From an uncultured Oscillospiraceae bacterium (GTDB lineage: Bacteria; Bacillota; Clostridia; Oscillospirales; Oscillospiraceae): a DNA stretch of 40,370 nt. Position numbers and translations under genes: made by a program. Each line of letters opens with the position of its first letter. Position 1 is the first letter of the stretch. The notes under the pieces are model-generated. The model had not been told where the DNA came from. It searched no databases and was given only the letters and a program-made list of their open reading frames with translations. This document shows positions 25,059 through 34,718 of the stretch, one piece after another. The stretch spans positions 1 through 40,370 of the forward strand of contig CAAEUZ010000054.1 in NCBI GenBank assembly GCA_900759385.1, given 5' to 3'.

Positions 25059-26042
25059 TCACTTCAGCTCATTGGGGCATGCGCCAGTGTCAGCAAAGGA
25101 CATGAGGTTGGCAAGGGTCTGCGTGACAATACCCTCCACGGCCGTGTCGGTGTAAAAGGCGATGTGTGGGGTGACGATGACGTTGTCCATGCCAACCAGC
25201 TCGGTCAGGAGCCTGTCCAGCTCGGAACCGGCCATGTTCCTGCGCACGAACGAGGCCTCGTTGGGATAGACGTCCGTGGCCAGGCCCGCGACCTTGCCGC
25301 TCTTCAGCGCGTCGAGCACGGCGGCGAAGTCCATCAGCTCACCGCGCGCTGCGTTCACCAGGTATACGCCGTCCTTCATCTGCGCCAGGGTGGAGCGGCT
25401 GACTATGCCGCGCGTGGCGTCCGTCAGGGCGCAGTGGAAGACGATGACGTCCGCGCTGCGGAAGAGCTCTTCCGCGCTCACGTAATCGACAATTCCGGCC
25501 AGCTCGGCCCGGGGATGCGGCGTATAGGCCAGCACGCGGCAGCCGAAGGCGTGCAGGAGGCGCGCCGTCCGGCTGCCTATGAGCCCGGTGCCGAAGACGC
25601 CCACAGTCAGCGAACCCAGCTCCCGTGCAGGCGCGAGGGGCAGCTCAAAGTCATACCCGTCCACCTTCCGCAGCTCGCCTTTTATACGGCGCAGCAGCGC
25701 AAGCACGGCCATGACCGCGTACTCCGACACGGCGCTGCGGCTGTACACCGGAACATTTGCGCAGCGCAGGCCGTGCCTGGCCGCGGCGGCGAGGTCTATG
25801 TGGTCGAAGCCTGTGCCGCGGGTGAGGACGTACTTAACGCCGGCGTCCTGCAGCGCGGCGGCGGTGGGGTCGTCTACGCGGCATGAGGTGACGATGGCGA
25901 CGGCGTCCGAGCCGCGCGCGGCCCGCGCCGTCTCTTCCGTGAGCCGCCGGGGCGTGAGCTCCAGCTCCACGCCGAGCTCCTCCGCCTTGGTGCGTAACAG
26001 CCCCGCCTCGTCGTCCCTTATGCAGTAAACCGTGAGTTTCAT
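25059..26042 (-). CDS. D-2-hydroxyacid dehydrogenase (D-lactate dehydrogenase-like)
   Basis: 327 residues. NAD-dependent reduction of 2-keto acids to D-2-hydroxyacids. The Rossmann motif is GVFGTGLIGSRTARLL near 148-163. The catalytic set is Arg in NAARGELMD, Glu in the VYPNEAS region and His in TPHIAFYT. The order matches D-LDH, though related dehydrogenases (D-2-hydroxyisocaproate, HGDH) look alike. ATG 26040-26042 was used; a TTG two codons upstream has tighter spacing to AAAGGA and is a possible alternative. Its own promoter, not in an operon. Confidence 0.88.
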   Translation of the reverse strand: MKLTVYCIRDDEAGLLRTKAEELGVELELTPRRLTEETARAARGSDAVAIVTSCRVDDPTAAALQDAGVKYVLTRGTGFDHIDLAAAARHGLRCANVPVYSRSAVSEYAVMAVLALLRRIKGELRKVDGYDFELPLAPARELGSLTVGVFGTGLIGSRTARLLHAFGCRVLAYTPHPRAELAGIVDYVSAEELFRSADVIVFHCALTDATRGIVSRSTLAQMKDGVYLVNAARGELMDFAAVLDALKSGKVAGLATDVYPNEASFVRRNMAGSELDRLLTELVGMDNVIVTPHIAFYTDTAVEGIVTQTLANLMSFADTGACPNELK

Positions 26043-26077
26043 GGCCAAATTATCCTTTCATACATGTAGATACCCAT

Positions 26078-26106
26078 ATTGTACAGCCGCCTGGCCCGGA
26101 GTGCAA
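26078..26106 (-). promoter_or_regulatory. Promoter of the D-2-hydroxyacid dehydrogenase gene
   Basis: Minus strand: -35 TTGCAC (26101-26106), 17-base spacer, -10 TACAAT (26078-26083). Confidence 0.78.
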
Positions 26107-26144
26107 TGGGGGCGTACGCGCCGCTGCGGATTTGCACGGACGCT

Positions 26145-26843
26145 TCAGTGGGCGGCTATGTATGCGTCCAGGGAGTCGTGATATCCCTCCAGCGTGTCGT
26201 GCATGAGCGGCGTCCCGCGGCCGAAGATGAGGTCGGGCAGGTAGCGCGGCTGCTTGCCGCCGACGGTCATGGAGCGGATGCAGCTTATGCAGGTGACGAC
26301 CACGTCGCGGCAGGGCATCTGGGCGGCGCGCTTCCGCTGGAACTGCTCTACGCGCTCCGCGGGGACGTGCCCGTAGAGGTTGTCGCCGCAGCAGATGGAT
26401 TTCTCCCGGCTGAACCCGGACTCGACGACGTGCAGGTTCATCTTCCCGAGGAGGCTGCGCACGGCCTCGTGCACCTGCGGCTTGAAGCGGAAGGAGCAGG
26501 AGTCGTGTACGGAGACAGCCAGCCCGCCGTAGTCGGGCAGCTCGAGCCCGGGCAGGGAGTCGAGCACCTCCCAGTACGTGATCGTACTGATGCCCGCATA
26601 GAGCTTGCGGAAGCGGCGGTCGCAGCCGGCACAGTTGTTGATGATGACCGAGCCCGCCGGCAGGCCAGGGTCGTGATGGCAGCACACGCGGTGCATTTTC
26701 ACGCTGCCGAAGTGTTCACGGAGCAGGCCGAGCATCATATCCGGAAGCTCCGGCTTGTACAGGCTCATCGCGCAGCCGGGGTTGAAATAACACTTGTCCA
26801 TGTCTATGCTCTCTATAGCTGCGCTGGGCATACGTTCAACCAT
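26145..26843 (-). CDS. Cysteine-rich CCG-domain (HdrB/LutA-like) Fe-S protein
   Basis: 232 residues. Two cysteine-rich repeats of the CCG type. The first has Cys18, 24, 54-55 (VCCHHDPG) and 71/74 (NNCAGC). The second has Cys116, 151-152 (ICCGDNLYG) and 185/188 (TCISC). In heterodisulfide reductase HdrB and LutA such repeats hold special Fe-S or cofactor clusters. There is no neighbouring HdrA/HdrC or LutB/LutC, so the partner is not visible. The start overlaps the Ada gene by 8 bases and has GGAGAG upstream. Confidence 0.8.
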   Translation of the reverse strand: MVERMPSAAIESIDMDKCYFNPGCAMSLYKPELPDMMLGLLREHFGSVKMHRVCCHHDPGLPAGSVIINNCAGCDRRFRKLYAGISTITYWEVLDSLPGLELPDYGGLAVSVHDSCSFRFKPQVHEAVRSLLGKMNLHVVESGFSREKSICCGDNLYGHVPAERVEQFQRKRAAQMPCRDVVVTCISCIRSMTVGGKQPRYLPDLIFGRGTPLMHDTLEGYHDSLDAYIAAH

Positions 26844-27831
26844 GTTCTCTCTCCAATCTCAGCAGGTATTCTTTGCGCTCCAGCCCGCCGGCGTAGCCGA
26901 CGAGCCGCCCGTCCTTGCCCACCACCCGGTGGCAGGGGACTATGATCAGCGCGGGGTTGCGGTTGTTGGCCGCACCCACGGCGCGGGACGCCCCGGCATT
27001 GCCGAGCGCTGCGGCTATGTCCTGATAGCTGCGCGTCTCGCCGTAGGGAATGTGCCGCAGCTGCGCCCAGACGCGCTTTTGGAACTCGCTGCCGCGCAGG
27101 TCCAACGGGAGGTCAAAGTCCCGCAGGCGGCCGGCAAAATACGCCTCCAGCTGGCGGCGCGCCTCGCCCAGGAACTCGCCTTCCGCGTCGTGCGCCTCGC
27201 CGCCGGTGAAGGCCACGCCCGTGATGCCGCGGGCGCTCTCCGTGACGCGCAGGAGGCCCGCCGGCGTGGCAAAGACGCAGTACGGCGCCTCCTCCGCGCG
27301 GCTGGAGATATACTCGCTCGGTGTGAGAGCGGTGTGTTTTTTGAAGAAGGTTGAGAACGCCGCGCTGCCCATACCGGCCGCCAGGGCGGCCTCGGTGACT
27401 GAGCCGCCGCCGTCGAGCACGTCACGGGCTCGGCCGAGTCGCACCCGGTCCGCATACTGCTTGAGCGGGCAGCCGAAGCGCCGCTCGAACACCCGCGTGA
27501 GCTGCTCGCGGCTCAGGCCGATGGAGGCCAGGGCGGCCCGGAGGGCCTCCGCGTCCGCGCAGTGCCGCTCTATGAGCGCACGCGCCCGTTCCGCCGCCTC
27601 GGCGTCCGGGTCATACGTGTCCAGGTCGGGACGGCAGCGCTTGCAGGGCCGGAACCCCGCCGCCTCCGCCTCGGCCCGGCCGGGGAAGAACAGCACGTTT
27701 TCCCGCCGCGGCTTTTTGGAGCTGCATGACGGGCGGCAGTATATGCCCGTGCTGCGCACGGCGTAGAAGAACCGTCCGTCACAGCTGCGGTCGCAGTCCA
27801 GCACGGCCTGCCACATCTCCTGTTCTCTCAT
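26836..27831 (-). CDS. ada: Ada: bifunctional DNA methyl-transfer regulator and O6-alkylguanine transferase
   Basis: 331 residues. The N-terminal methylphosphotriester sensor has zinc cysteines Cys32, 36, 63 and 66 (IYCRPSC, RPCKRC). An AraC-type helix-turn-helix lies at about 75-175. The C-terminal O6-methylguanine transferase has the acceptor Cys300 in IIVPCHRVVG, preceded by SRAVGAANNRNP. All domains and catalytic cysteines are present. ATG 27829-27831 gives the family length; a longer frame reaches into the promoter. Followed by the CCG-domain gene with 8-base overlap. Confidence 0.93.
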   Translation of the reverse strand: MREQEMWQAVLDCDRSCDGRFFYAVRSTGIYCRPSCSSKKPRRENVLFFPGRAEAEAAGFRPCKRCRPDLDTYDPDAEAAERARALIERHCADAEALRAALASIGLSREQLTRVFERRFGCPLKQYADRVRLGRARDVLDGGGSVTEAALAAGMGSAAFSTFFKKHTALTPSEYISSRAEEAPYCVFATPAGLLRVTESARGITGVAFTGGEAHDAEGEFLGEARRQLEAYFAGRLRDFDLPLDLRGSEFQKRVWAQLRHIPYGETRSYQDIAAALGNAGASRAVGAANNRNPALIIVPCHRVVGKDGRLVGYAGGLERKEYLLRLEREHG

Positions 27832-27853
27832 GTCCAGCGCCCCTTTCGCAGAC

Positions 27854-27862
27854 AGTGTACCA
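27854..27862 (-). promoter_or_regulatory. Extended -10 promoter of ada
   Basis: Minus strand TGG TACACT, an extended -10 element with no good -35. A regulated promoter of this type would fit activation by Ada itself. Confidence 0.5.
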
Positions 27863-27917
27863 CATCCTGCGCAAAAAAGCTTTTCATTTTGCGGCATTTA
27901 ATTTCAGGACGCATACC

Positions 27918-27952
27918 AAAACCGGCCCTGCCAAAGCTGGCGGGGCCGGTTT
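27918..27952 (-). terminator. Terminator of the BMP transporter operon
   Basis: Minus-strand stem AAACCGGCCCCGCC / GGCAGGGCCGGTTTT (one bulge), ending in TTTTGG, directly after the last permease gene. Confidence 0.8.
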
Positions 27953-27956
27953 GAGT

Positions 27957-28949
27957 TTACCGCTCTTCCCGGAAGTACGAGAGCCCGAGATGGGCGGGGG
28001 GCTGATTCTCGCGGCTCTTTTTGAGGGAGACGATGATCAGCACGGCTATGGTTACCAGATAGGGGAGCATCTTGTAGAGCTCCTTGACGGCGAGGTTGGT
28101 GCCGGTGGGGATGAAGAGGTGGAGGATGTAGAGCCCGCCGAACAGGATGCTGGCCAGGATGCTGACGGCCGGGCGCCACATCGTGAAGATGACCAGCGCG
28201 ATGGCCAGCCAGCCGCGGTCGCCGAAGGCGTCGTTCGACCAGATGCCGTTGGCGTAGTCCATGACGTAGTAGAGACCGCCGAGCCCGGCTATCATGCAGC
28301 CGACGCAGGTCGCCTTGTACTTGTAGCGGGTGACGTTGATGCCGGCGGCGTCGGCCGTAGCGGGGTCCTCGCCCACCGCGCGCAGGTTCAGCCCGGAGCG
28401 CGTGCGCTTGAGGAAGTACGAGCAGAGGATGGCTATGATAATCGCGATATAGGTGAGAGCCCCGTAGCTGAGGAAAATCTGCCCGAACCAGCCCAGGCTG
28501 TCCGCAAAGGGCAGGGTGGTCTTGAAATAGGAGCTGGTGGCGGTCAGGGCTATGCTGGGCACCTCGCTGTCCGTCAGGCGTATCAGCGAACCGCCGAAGA
28601 AGTTGCCGAAGCCCACGCCGAAGGTGGTCATGGCCAGGCCGGTGACGTTCTGGTTGGCGCGCAGCGTGACGGTGAGGAAGCAGTATAGAAGGCCCATCAG
28701 CACGCTGCCCGCCAGGCAGCAGAGCGTGGGTATGCCCACGGCAAGCAGGGCGTTCATCTCGGCGGCGGGGGTGTTCAGCTCGTACAGGAACGAGCCGATG
28801 ACGCCGCAGATGGCGCCGACGTACATGACGCCGGGCAGGCCGAGGTTGAGGTTGCCGGACTTCTGTGTCAGAGTCTCGCCGGTGCTGCCCAGCATCAGCG
28901 GCACGCCCTGAACCACGGCGCGGGGGATGAAGGCTATGAAGTCAAACAT
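27957..28949 (-). CDS. ABC transporter permease 2, BMP-family purine/nucleoside transporter
   Basis: 330 residues, about eight to nine membrane helices; RbsC/BPD_transp_2-like, close to NupQ and RfuD. GETLTQKSGNLNLGLPGVMYVGA near the front and GLNLRAVGEDPATADAAGINVTRYKYKA (coupling region) are typical. Start ATG 28947-28949 overlaps the previous permease by 8 bases; a longer in-frame start lies inside it. Last gene of the operon. Substrate is inferred from the guanine riboswitch: a purine nucleoside or base. Confidence 0.88.
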   Translation of the reverse strand: MFDFIAFIPRAVVQGVPLMLGSTGETLTQKSGNLNLGLPGVMYVGAICGVIGSFLYELNTPAAEMNALLAVGIPTLCCLAGSVLMGLLYCFLTVTLRANQNVTGLAMTTFGVGFGNFFGGSLIRLTDSEVPSIALTATSSYFKTTLPFADSLGWFGQIFLSYGALTYIAIIIAILCSYFLKRTRSGLNLRAVGEDPATADAAGINVTRYKYKATCVGCMIAGLGGLYYVMDYANGIWSNDAFGDRGWLAIALVIFTMWRPAVSILASILFGGLYILHLFIPTGTNLAVKELYKMLPYLVTIAVLIIVSLKKSRENQPPAHLGLSYFREER

Positions 28950-30046
28950 TTTCCGCCGCCTCCTTTGACGCGCGTCCACGGAAGTGGAGCTGGTAGGTGA
29001 TGAAGAACTCGCAGCCTATAATGAAGAACAGTATAACGCCTGTGAGTATGTCGCCGAAGGCCTCGTTCAGCCCGAAGTCGGTGGCGATTTCGCTCGCCCC
29101 GCGGTCCAGGAAGACAATGAGGAAGCTGGCAAATACCATGAAGACAGGGCTGAACTTGGCCAGCCAGGAGACCATGACGGCTGTGAAGCCGCGGTTGTCG
29201 GAGAGGGTGGTGGTAATCGTGTGGTCGGTGCCGGCCACGAGCAGGAAGCCCGCCAGGCCGCACAGGGCGCCGGAGATTATCATCGTGCGCATGATTACGC
29301 GCTCGACCTTGATGCCGACGTAGCGCGCGGTGCGCTCGCTCTCACCCACGACGGAGATCTCGTAGCCGTGCTTGGTGTACTTGAGGTAGACGTACATGAA
29401 CACGGTGAGCACGGCGACAATGAGAACGTTAAGCATATAGCGGTTGGTGCCGATGGTGGGCAGCCAGCCGGCCTGGCTCTGCTGGTTGATTATACCGACG
29501 TTGCCGCTGCCGGCGGGGGACTCCCAGATGATGATGAAGAAGGCCACCAGCTGGATGGCGACGTAGTTCATCATCAGGGTGAACAGTGTCTCATTCGTGT
29601 TCCACTTGGCCTTGAAGAAGGCGGGGATGAGGCCCCAGATGCCGCCCGCCAGCAGGCTGGCCACGAGCATTGCGGCGATCAGCAGCCAGTTGGGGAGCTT
29701 GTCGCCCAGGACTATCATGCAGGCCGCGGTGGCCAGGCATCCGGCCATGATCTGGCCCTCGCCGCCTATGTTCCAAAAGCGCATCTTGAACGCGGGCGTG
29801 ACCGCCAGGGAGACGCACAGCAGTATGGCGATGTTCTGCAGCAGCACCCAGATGCGCCGCGAGGTGCCGAAGGCGCCGTCAATCATGGCCAGGTATATCT
29901 GCAAGGGGTTTTCGCCCGTCAGCAGCGCGGACATGACGCCGCAGACTATGAGCGCGAGGACGATGGCTATGGCTCGTATTCCCCAGGCCTTGTACCAGGG
30001 CAGCGAGGCCCGGCGGGAGATGTGTACCAGCGGTACACGGGTCTTC

Positions 30047-30054
<8 letters not shown>
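28942..30054 (-). CDS. ABC transporter permease 1, BMP-family purine/nucleoside transporter
   Basis: 370 residues, about nine to ten membrane helices, NupP/RfuC-like. MRFWNIGGEGQIMAGCLATAA and GYEISVVGESERTARYVGIKVERVIMRTM match the family, the latter being the ATPase-coupling loop. The end overlaps the second permease by 8 bases and the start overlaps the ATPase by 8 bases, so all three are coupled. Confidence 0.9.
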
Positions 30055-31588
<1,534 letters not shown>

Positions 31589-31627
31589 AGGCTTTCCTCC
31601 TTAAGAATATCTGTCGTTATAAACTCC

Positions 31628-31785
31628 AAAGGACAGCGCAGCTTGCTGTCTCAAGCTGCGTTGTCCTTTGCCGGCAAGCCCCGAAGGGCTTGCCGGTCCT
31701 GCGTTGAAAGTCCCCGCTTAATTTTCGCCGCTTGCGGCCAGGGGGACCTTATTGCATAAAAAGGCCGTCGAGGCCTTTTTATGCA
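31628..31785 (-). promoter_or_regulatory. Cluster of four hairpins between the BMP lipoprotein and the ATPase gene
   Basis: In the direction of transcription: a perfect 13-bp stem (31773-31785 with 31755-31767, GCATAAAAAGGCC/GGCCTTTTTATGC); a nested stem GTCCCC...GGGGAC (31710-31748) with inner GCCGC/GCGGC; an 11-bp stem at 31671-31696; and a 17-bp stem with one G-U at 31628-31669. All lie between the lipoprotein stop and the ATPase start. The first has U-rich pairing and may be a partial terminator, so it can lower the ATPase/permease level and stabilise the lipoprotein message. Confidence 0.75.
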
Positions 31786-31792
31786 GTTTTTA

Positions 31793-33061
31793 TCAGCCAA
31801 AGTTGGTGTCGAGCAGGGTGATGCCGTCTATCTGGAGATCGAAGTAGGGGGCGGAACGGTACTCGCTCTCGTGGAAGTAGCCGTCGGAGACAGCCTCGGT
31901 GTCGCCGGTGTTGTCGGCGTCGGTGTCGACGTCGGCCATGTAGGTGGTGACCTCAGCGCCCTCGACGGTGAAGGTGCTGGTGTCGAAAACGTGCAGGCTG
32001 CCGTCCTCGAGGGCGGCCATGGCCTCGTCAATGGCCTCCTGGGTGCCCTCGGCGACGTTCTCGCCCAGCTCGGTCAGGACGACGGAGCCGGTCTCGAGGG
32101 TGCCGGTCCAGTCAGCGGCGATCTCCTCGCCGTTGAGGACGCAGTTGATGGCGTACAGGTAGTAGGGAGTCCAGTCAATGCGGCTGGAGACGAGGTAGGT
32201 CTCGGGGCAGTTGGCGGCGGTGGAGCCGTTGTAGCTGACGTTGGGAACGCCGGCGGCCTCGCAGGCGGAGGGGGCGCCCATGGAGTCGGCGTGCTGGCTG
32301 ATGAGGACGCAGCCGCCCGCGATGAGGTTGTTGGCGGCCTCACGCTCGGCGGTCTCGTCGTACCAGGAGCCGGTGAAGGTGACGTCCATGGTCACGCTGG
32401 GGCAGACGCTCTTGGCGCCCAGGTAGAAGCTGGTGTAGCCGGAGAGCACCTCGGCGTAGGTGTAGGCGCCGACGTAGCCCATCTTGGCCTGGTCCTCGGT
32501 GATCTCGCCGTTGGCGATCATCTCGTTGAGCTTCATGCCGGCGACGATACCGGCGAGGTAGCGGCCCTCATAGATGGAGGCGAAGGCGTTGTGGTAGTTG
32601 GCAAGGCCCTCGGTGTGCGCGCGGGTGCCGGTGGAGTGGCAGAACTGCACCTCGGGGAACTCCTGGGCAGCCTGGATGATGAAGGACTCGTGGCCGAAGC
32701 TGTCGGCGAAGATAATGTCGCAGCCGTCGTCAGCGAGCTCGGCGGCGGCGTCATAGCAGGCCTGGGTCTCGGCGATGTTGTAGCGGAACTCGTACTGATC
32801 CTCGGTCAGGCCCAGCTCCTCAATGGCGGCGTTGGCAGCGTTGATGAAGTTGAGGTCGTAGGTGGAGTTCTCATCGTGCAGGAAGATGAAACCGACCTTG
32901 AAATCCTCGGGGATGCTGGCGGTGCCGTCGGGAGTGCTGCTGGCGGCGGGGTCGTCCGTGGCGGTGGGGGCGTCCGTAGCAACGGAGCCGCTGTCGTCGC
33001 CGCAGGCGGCGAGGGCGAAGACCATCACCAGCGCGAGAAGCAGCGCAAGAAACTTCTTCAT
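31793..33061 (-). CDS. BMP-family substrate-binding lipoprotein
   Basis: 422 residues. Signal peptide MKKFLALLLALVMVFALAAC with lipobox LAAC at Cys20, so anchored on the outer membrane face. It is followed by a low-complexity acidic Thr/Asp/Ser linker to about residue 50, then the BMP (Med/PnrA) domain. FGHESFIIQAAQEFPEVQF, YAGRYLAGIVAGMKL-like sequence and ADSMGAP are family features. Family members bind purine nucleosides (PnrA) or riboflavin. The guanine riboswitch in front points to purines. ATG 33059-33061 has GGAGG upstream. Confidence 0.92.
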   Translation of the reverse strand: MKKFLALLLALVMVFALAACGDDSGSVATDAPTATDDPAASSTPDGTASIPEDFKVGFIFLHDENSTYDLNFINAANAAIEELGLTEDQYEFRYNIAETQACYDAAAELADDGCDIIFADSFGHESFIIQAAQEFPEVQFCHSTGTRAHTEGLANYHNAFASIYEGRYLAGIVAGMKLNEMIANGEITEDQAKMGYVGAYTYAEVLSGYTSFYLGAKSVCPSVTMDVTFTGSWYDETAEREAANNLIAGGCVLISQHADSMGAPSACEAAGVPNVSYNGSTAANCPETYLVSSRIDWTPYYLYAINCVLNGEEIAADWTGTLETGSVVLTELGENVAEGTQEAIDEAMAALEDGSLHVFDTSTFTVEGAEVTTYMADVDTDADNTGDTEAVSDGYFHESEYRSAPYFDLQIDGITLLDTNFG

Positions 33062-33115
33062 TTTTGTTCCTCCAAAAATCTTATTTATCTTAAAGCTCCC
33101 CTTGAGCTTAAGACC

Positions 33116-33148
33116 AAAAAAGGCAGCGCACACCCGTACACTGCCTTT
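33116..33148 (-). terminator. Terminator of the guanine riboswitch expression platform
   Basis: Minus-strand stem AAAGGCAG (33141-33148) / CTGCCTTT (33119-33126), followed by a T-tract through 33116. It lies just after the aptamer and before the lipoprotein gene, as expected of an OFF switch. Confidence 0.85.
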
Positions 33149-33152
33149 GGAA

Positions 33153-33217
33153 CGATAGTCCGGCCGTTTACGGGGGCTGGGTAGAGACGCCGGGGCCATA
33201 TCCCCCGGCATATATCG
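33153..33217 (-). ncRNA. Guanine-class purine riboswitch aptamer
   Basis: Minus strand. P1 is CGATA/TATCG; P2 is GCCGGGG/CCCCGGC with loop GATATGG (the conserved GATATGG); J2/3 is GTCTCTACC (consensus GTTTCTACC); loop L3 is CCGTAAA; J3/1 is GACTA. The C in GACTA marks guanine/hypoxanthine specificity (adenine riboswitches have GATTA). P3 is imperfect, with two mismatches in six pairs. When guanine is bound the downstream terminator should form and stop transcription before the transporter genes. Confidence 0.9.
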
Positions 33218-33287
33218 GTGAGATGTTCGGTTGTTCCCGGCGCCGCCTGGTAAAGGTACGTCCGCCGCGGAGGGATGGGGCAGAAGC

Positions 33288-33860
33288 TCAGCAGAACTCG
33301 ATGTGGCCCTCGTCGTCCATGCTCTTGATGCGGGCGAGGCTCTCCACGCGCACGCCGCGGGCACGGATGCGGTCGCCGCCGGGCTGGAAGGCCTTCTCTA
33401 TGCAGATGCCGGCGCCCACGACTTCGGCCCCGGCGTCGAGGCAGAGGGTGATGAGCCCGTCCAGTGCGGCGCCGTTGGCGAGGAAGTCGTCTATTATCAG
33501 CACGCGGTCGCCGCGGCCGAGATATTTCCTGGAGACGAGGATGGTGTTCTCCACATGGTGCGTGAAGGAATACACCTTGCTGGTCCAGAACTCGCCGGCC
33601 AGATTGCTGGTGCGGTTTTTCTTGGCAAATAAAACAGGGCAGCCGAAAGCCAGGCCCGCAAAGCAGGCCGGTCCGATGCCCGATGCCTCAATAGTAAGTA
33701 TCTTGTTCACGCCGCAGCCGGCAAAAAGCGCGTGGAACTCCTCACCCATGGCGGTGAGAAGCTGGGGGTCCATCTGGTGGTTAAGAAAACCGTCCACCTT
33801 GAGTATGCCGCCGGGCAGGACTTCGCTGTCCGTCACTATGCGGCGCTCGAGAAGCTGCAA
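33288..33860 (-). CDS. xpt: Xanthine phosphoribosyltransferase
   Basis: 190 residues. Converts xanthine (and guanine) plus PRPP to XMP/GMP in salvage. The PRPP-binding motif is VLIIDDFLANGAALDGL; KVDGFLNHQMDP, IEASGIGPACFAGL and KAFQPGGD are family features. I chose the TTG at 33858-33860, because GGAGGAGA lies 6 bases upstream and the length matches Xpt (about 194); the in-frame ATG seven codons earlier sits inside that Shine-Dalgarno site. The riboswitch follows it rather than preceding it, so xpt is outside its direct control. Confidence 0.92.
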   Translation of the reverse strand: MQLLERRIVTDSEVLPGGILKVDGFLNHQMDPQLLTAMGEEFHALFAGCGVNKILTIEASGIGPACFAGLAFGCPVLFAKKNRTSNLAGEFWTSKVYSFTHHVENTILVSRKYLGRGDRVLIIDDFLANGAALDGLITLCLDAGAEVVGAGICIEKAFQPGGDRIRARGVRVESLARIKSMDDEGHIEFC

Positions 33861-33907
33861 AAGCCCTCTCCTCCAATCCACGTAAGAATTACCGGAAATC
33901 GTAAAAT

Positions 33908-33924
33908 GTTAACTCTCTGTTAAC
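33908..33924. repeat. Paired GTTAAC palindromes in the xpt leader
   Basis: GTTAAC, TCTCT, GTTAAC. Just downstream of the xpt transcription start on the minus strand, so a possible operator. Confidence 0.4.
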
Positions 33925-33933
33925 GACAACTAG

Positions 33934-33963
33934 ATTCTACATCATCAGCGGCGGTTTGCGCAA
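33934..33963 (-). promoter_or_regulatory. Promoter of xpt
   Basis: Minus strand: -35 TTGCGC (33958-33963), 18-base spacer, -10 TAGAAT (33934-33939). Confidence 0.65.
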
Positions 33964-34050
33964 CTGTCTTTTCGACGAATTCCGCGCTGGCCCCCGGTCG
34001 CTTTCCGTGCAAAATGACGCCGGAGAAGGTCGGTTAACGGACGCCGGGGA

Positions 34051-34079
34051 TTTACAAACCGCCGGGCGTGGTATAAAAT
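34051..34079 (+). promoter_or_regulatory. Promoter of the DUF1232 gene
   Basis: -35 TTTACA (34051-34056), 17-base spacer, -10 TAAAAT (34074-34079). Confidence 0.7.
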
Positions 34080-34125
34080 ACAAATTACCCCGTGTTTGCG
34101 GGAGATTTGTGCTCGGGAGGACAGC

Positions 34126-34575
34126 ATGGCTGAGGCATACGATTATATGAAGGAGAGCGGCTCCGCGGCGGCCTACCTGCGCCTGCGCGGTGCGGCTGTA
34201 AGGCTGGCCGGGCGTTTCGGAGCCGGCAGGCTGGGCGAGATAGCCGCAGGCGCGCCGGACGTGATTTACACGCTTGTGATGCTCCTGCGCGACGGGCGCG
34301 TGCCGCAGAAGGCAAAGGTGAAGCTAGGCATTGCGGCGGCGTACTTCGCCATGCCGCTGGACGTGCTGCCGTTCGGCGCGCTGGACGACGTGTACGTGGG
34401 TCTCATCGCCCTGGCCGGTGTGATGGACGACGTGGGCGAGGGGCTGCTCTGCGAATACTGGCCGGGGGACATCGCGGACCTCCTGCGCTTCAAGGCCCTT
34501 ATGGACTCGCTCAACGAGAAGTACGGCGCGGGCGCCGTCCGCCGCCTGGCGAGCGCCCTGCTGGAGCGGAAATGA
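34126..34575 (+). CDS. DUF1232 (YkvA-family) protein
   Basis: 149 residues. The DUF1232 motif is VKLGIAAAYFAMPLDVLPFGALDDVYVGLIAL at about 60-95 (family pattern ...Y-x-PxDLIPDxxxxxGxxDD). The hydrophobic core may touch the membrane but there is no clear signal peptide. Function unknown across the family. GGGAGGA precedes ATG 34126. A separate gene starts about 140 bases downstream. Confidence 0.85.
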   Translation: MAEAYDYMKESGSAAAYLRLRGAAVRLAGRFGAGRLGEIAAGAPDVIYTLVMLLRDGRVPQKAKVKLGIAAAYFAMPLDVLPFGALDDVYVGLIALAGVMDDVGEGLLCEYWPGDIADLLRFKALMDSLNEKYGAGAVRRLASALLERK

Positions 34576-34718
34576 AGAATGGGCACGCGGATGCGTTCCC
34601 GTTTCCGGGCTCAGAGGCGCGGCACCAGCTCCCTCTCGGCCAACATTCCGGCGCGCCTGATGCCGGTGCCGGCGCCGGCGATGATTACCACGCGTGTGAT
34701 AAATTAGGAGGCCAATAC

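Noticed and set aside
31781..33184. 467-codon rightward frame of Gly/Val-rich sequence
   Set aside because: Antisense to the BMP lipoprotein, which has signal peptide, lipobox and family sequence.
33861..33933. A riboswitch in the xpt leader
   Set aside because: The leader is about 70 nt and lacks the CTACC, CCGTAAA and GACTA motifs; only the element after xpt fits.
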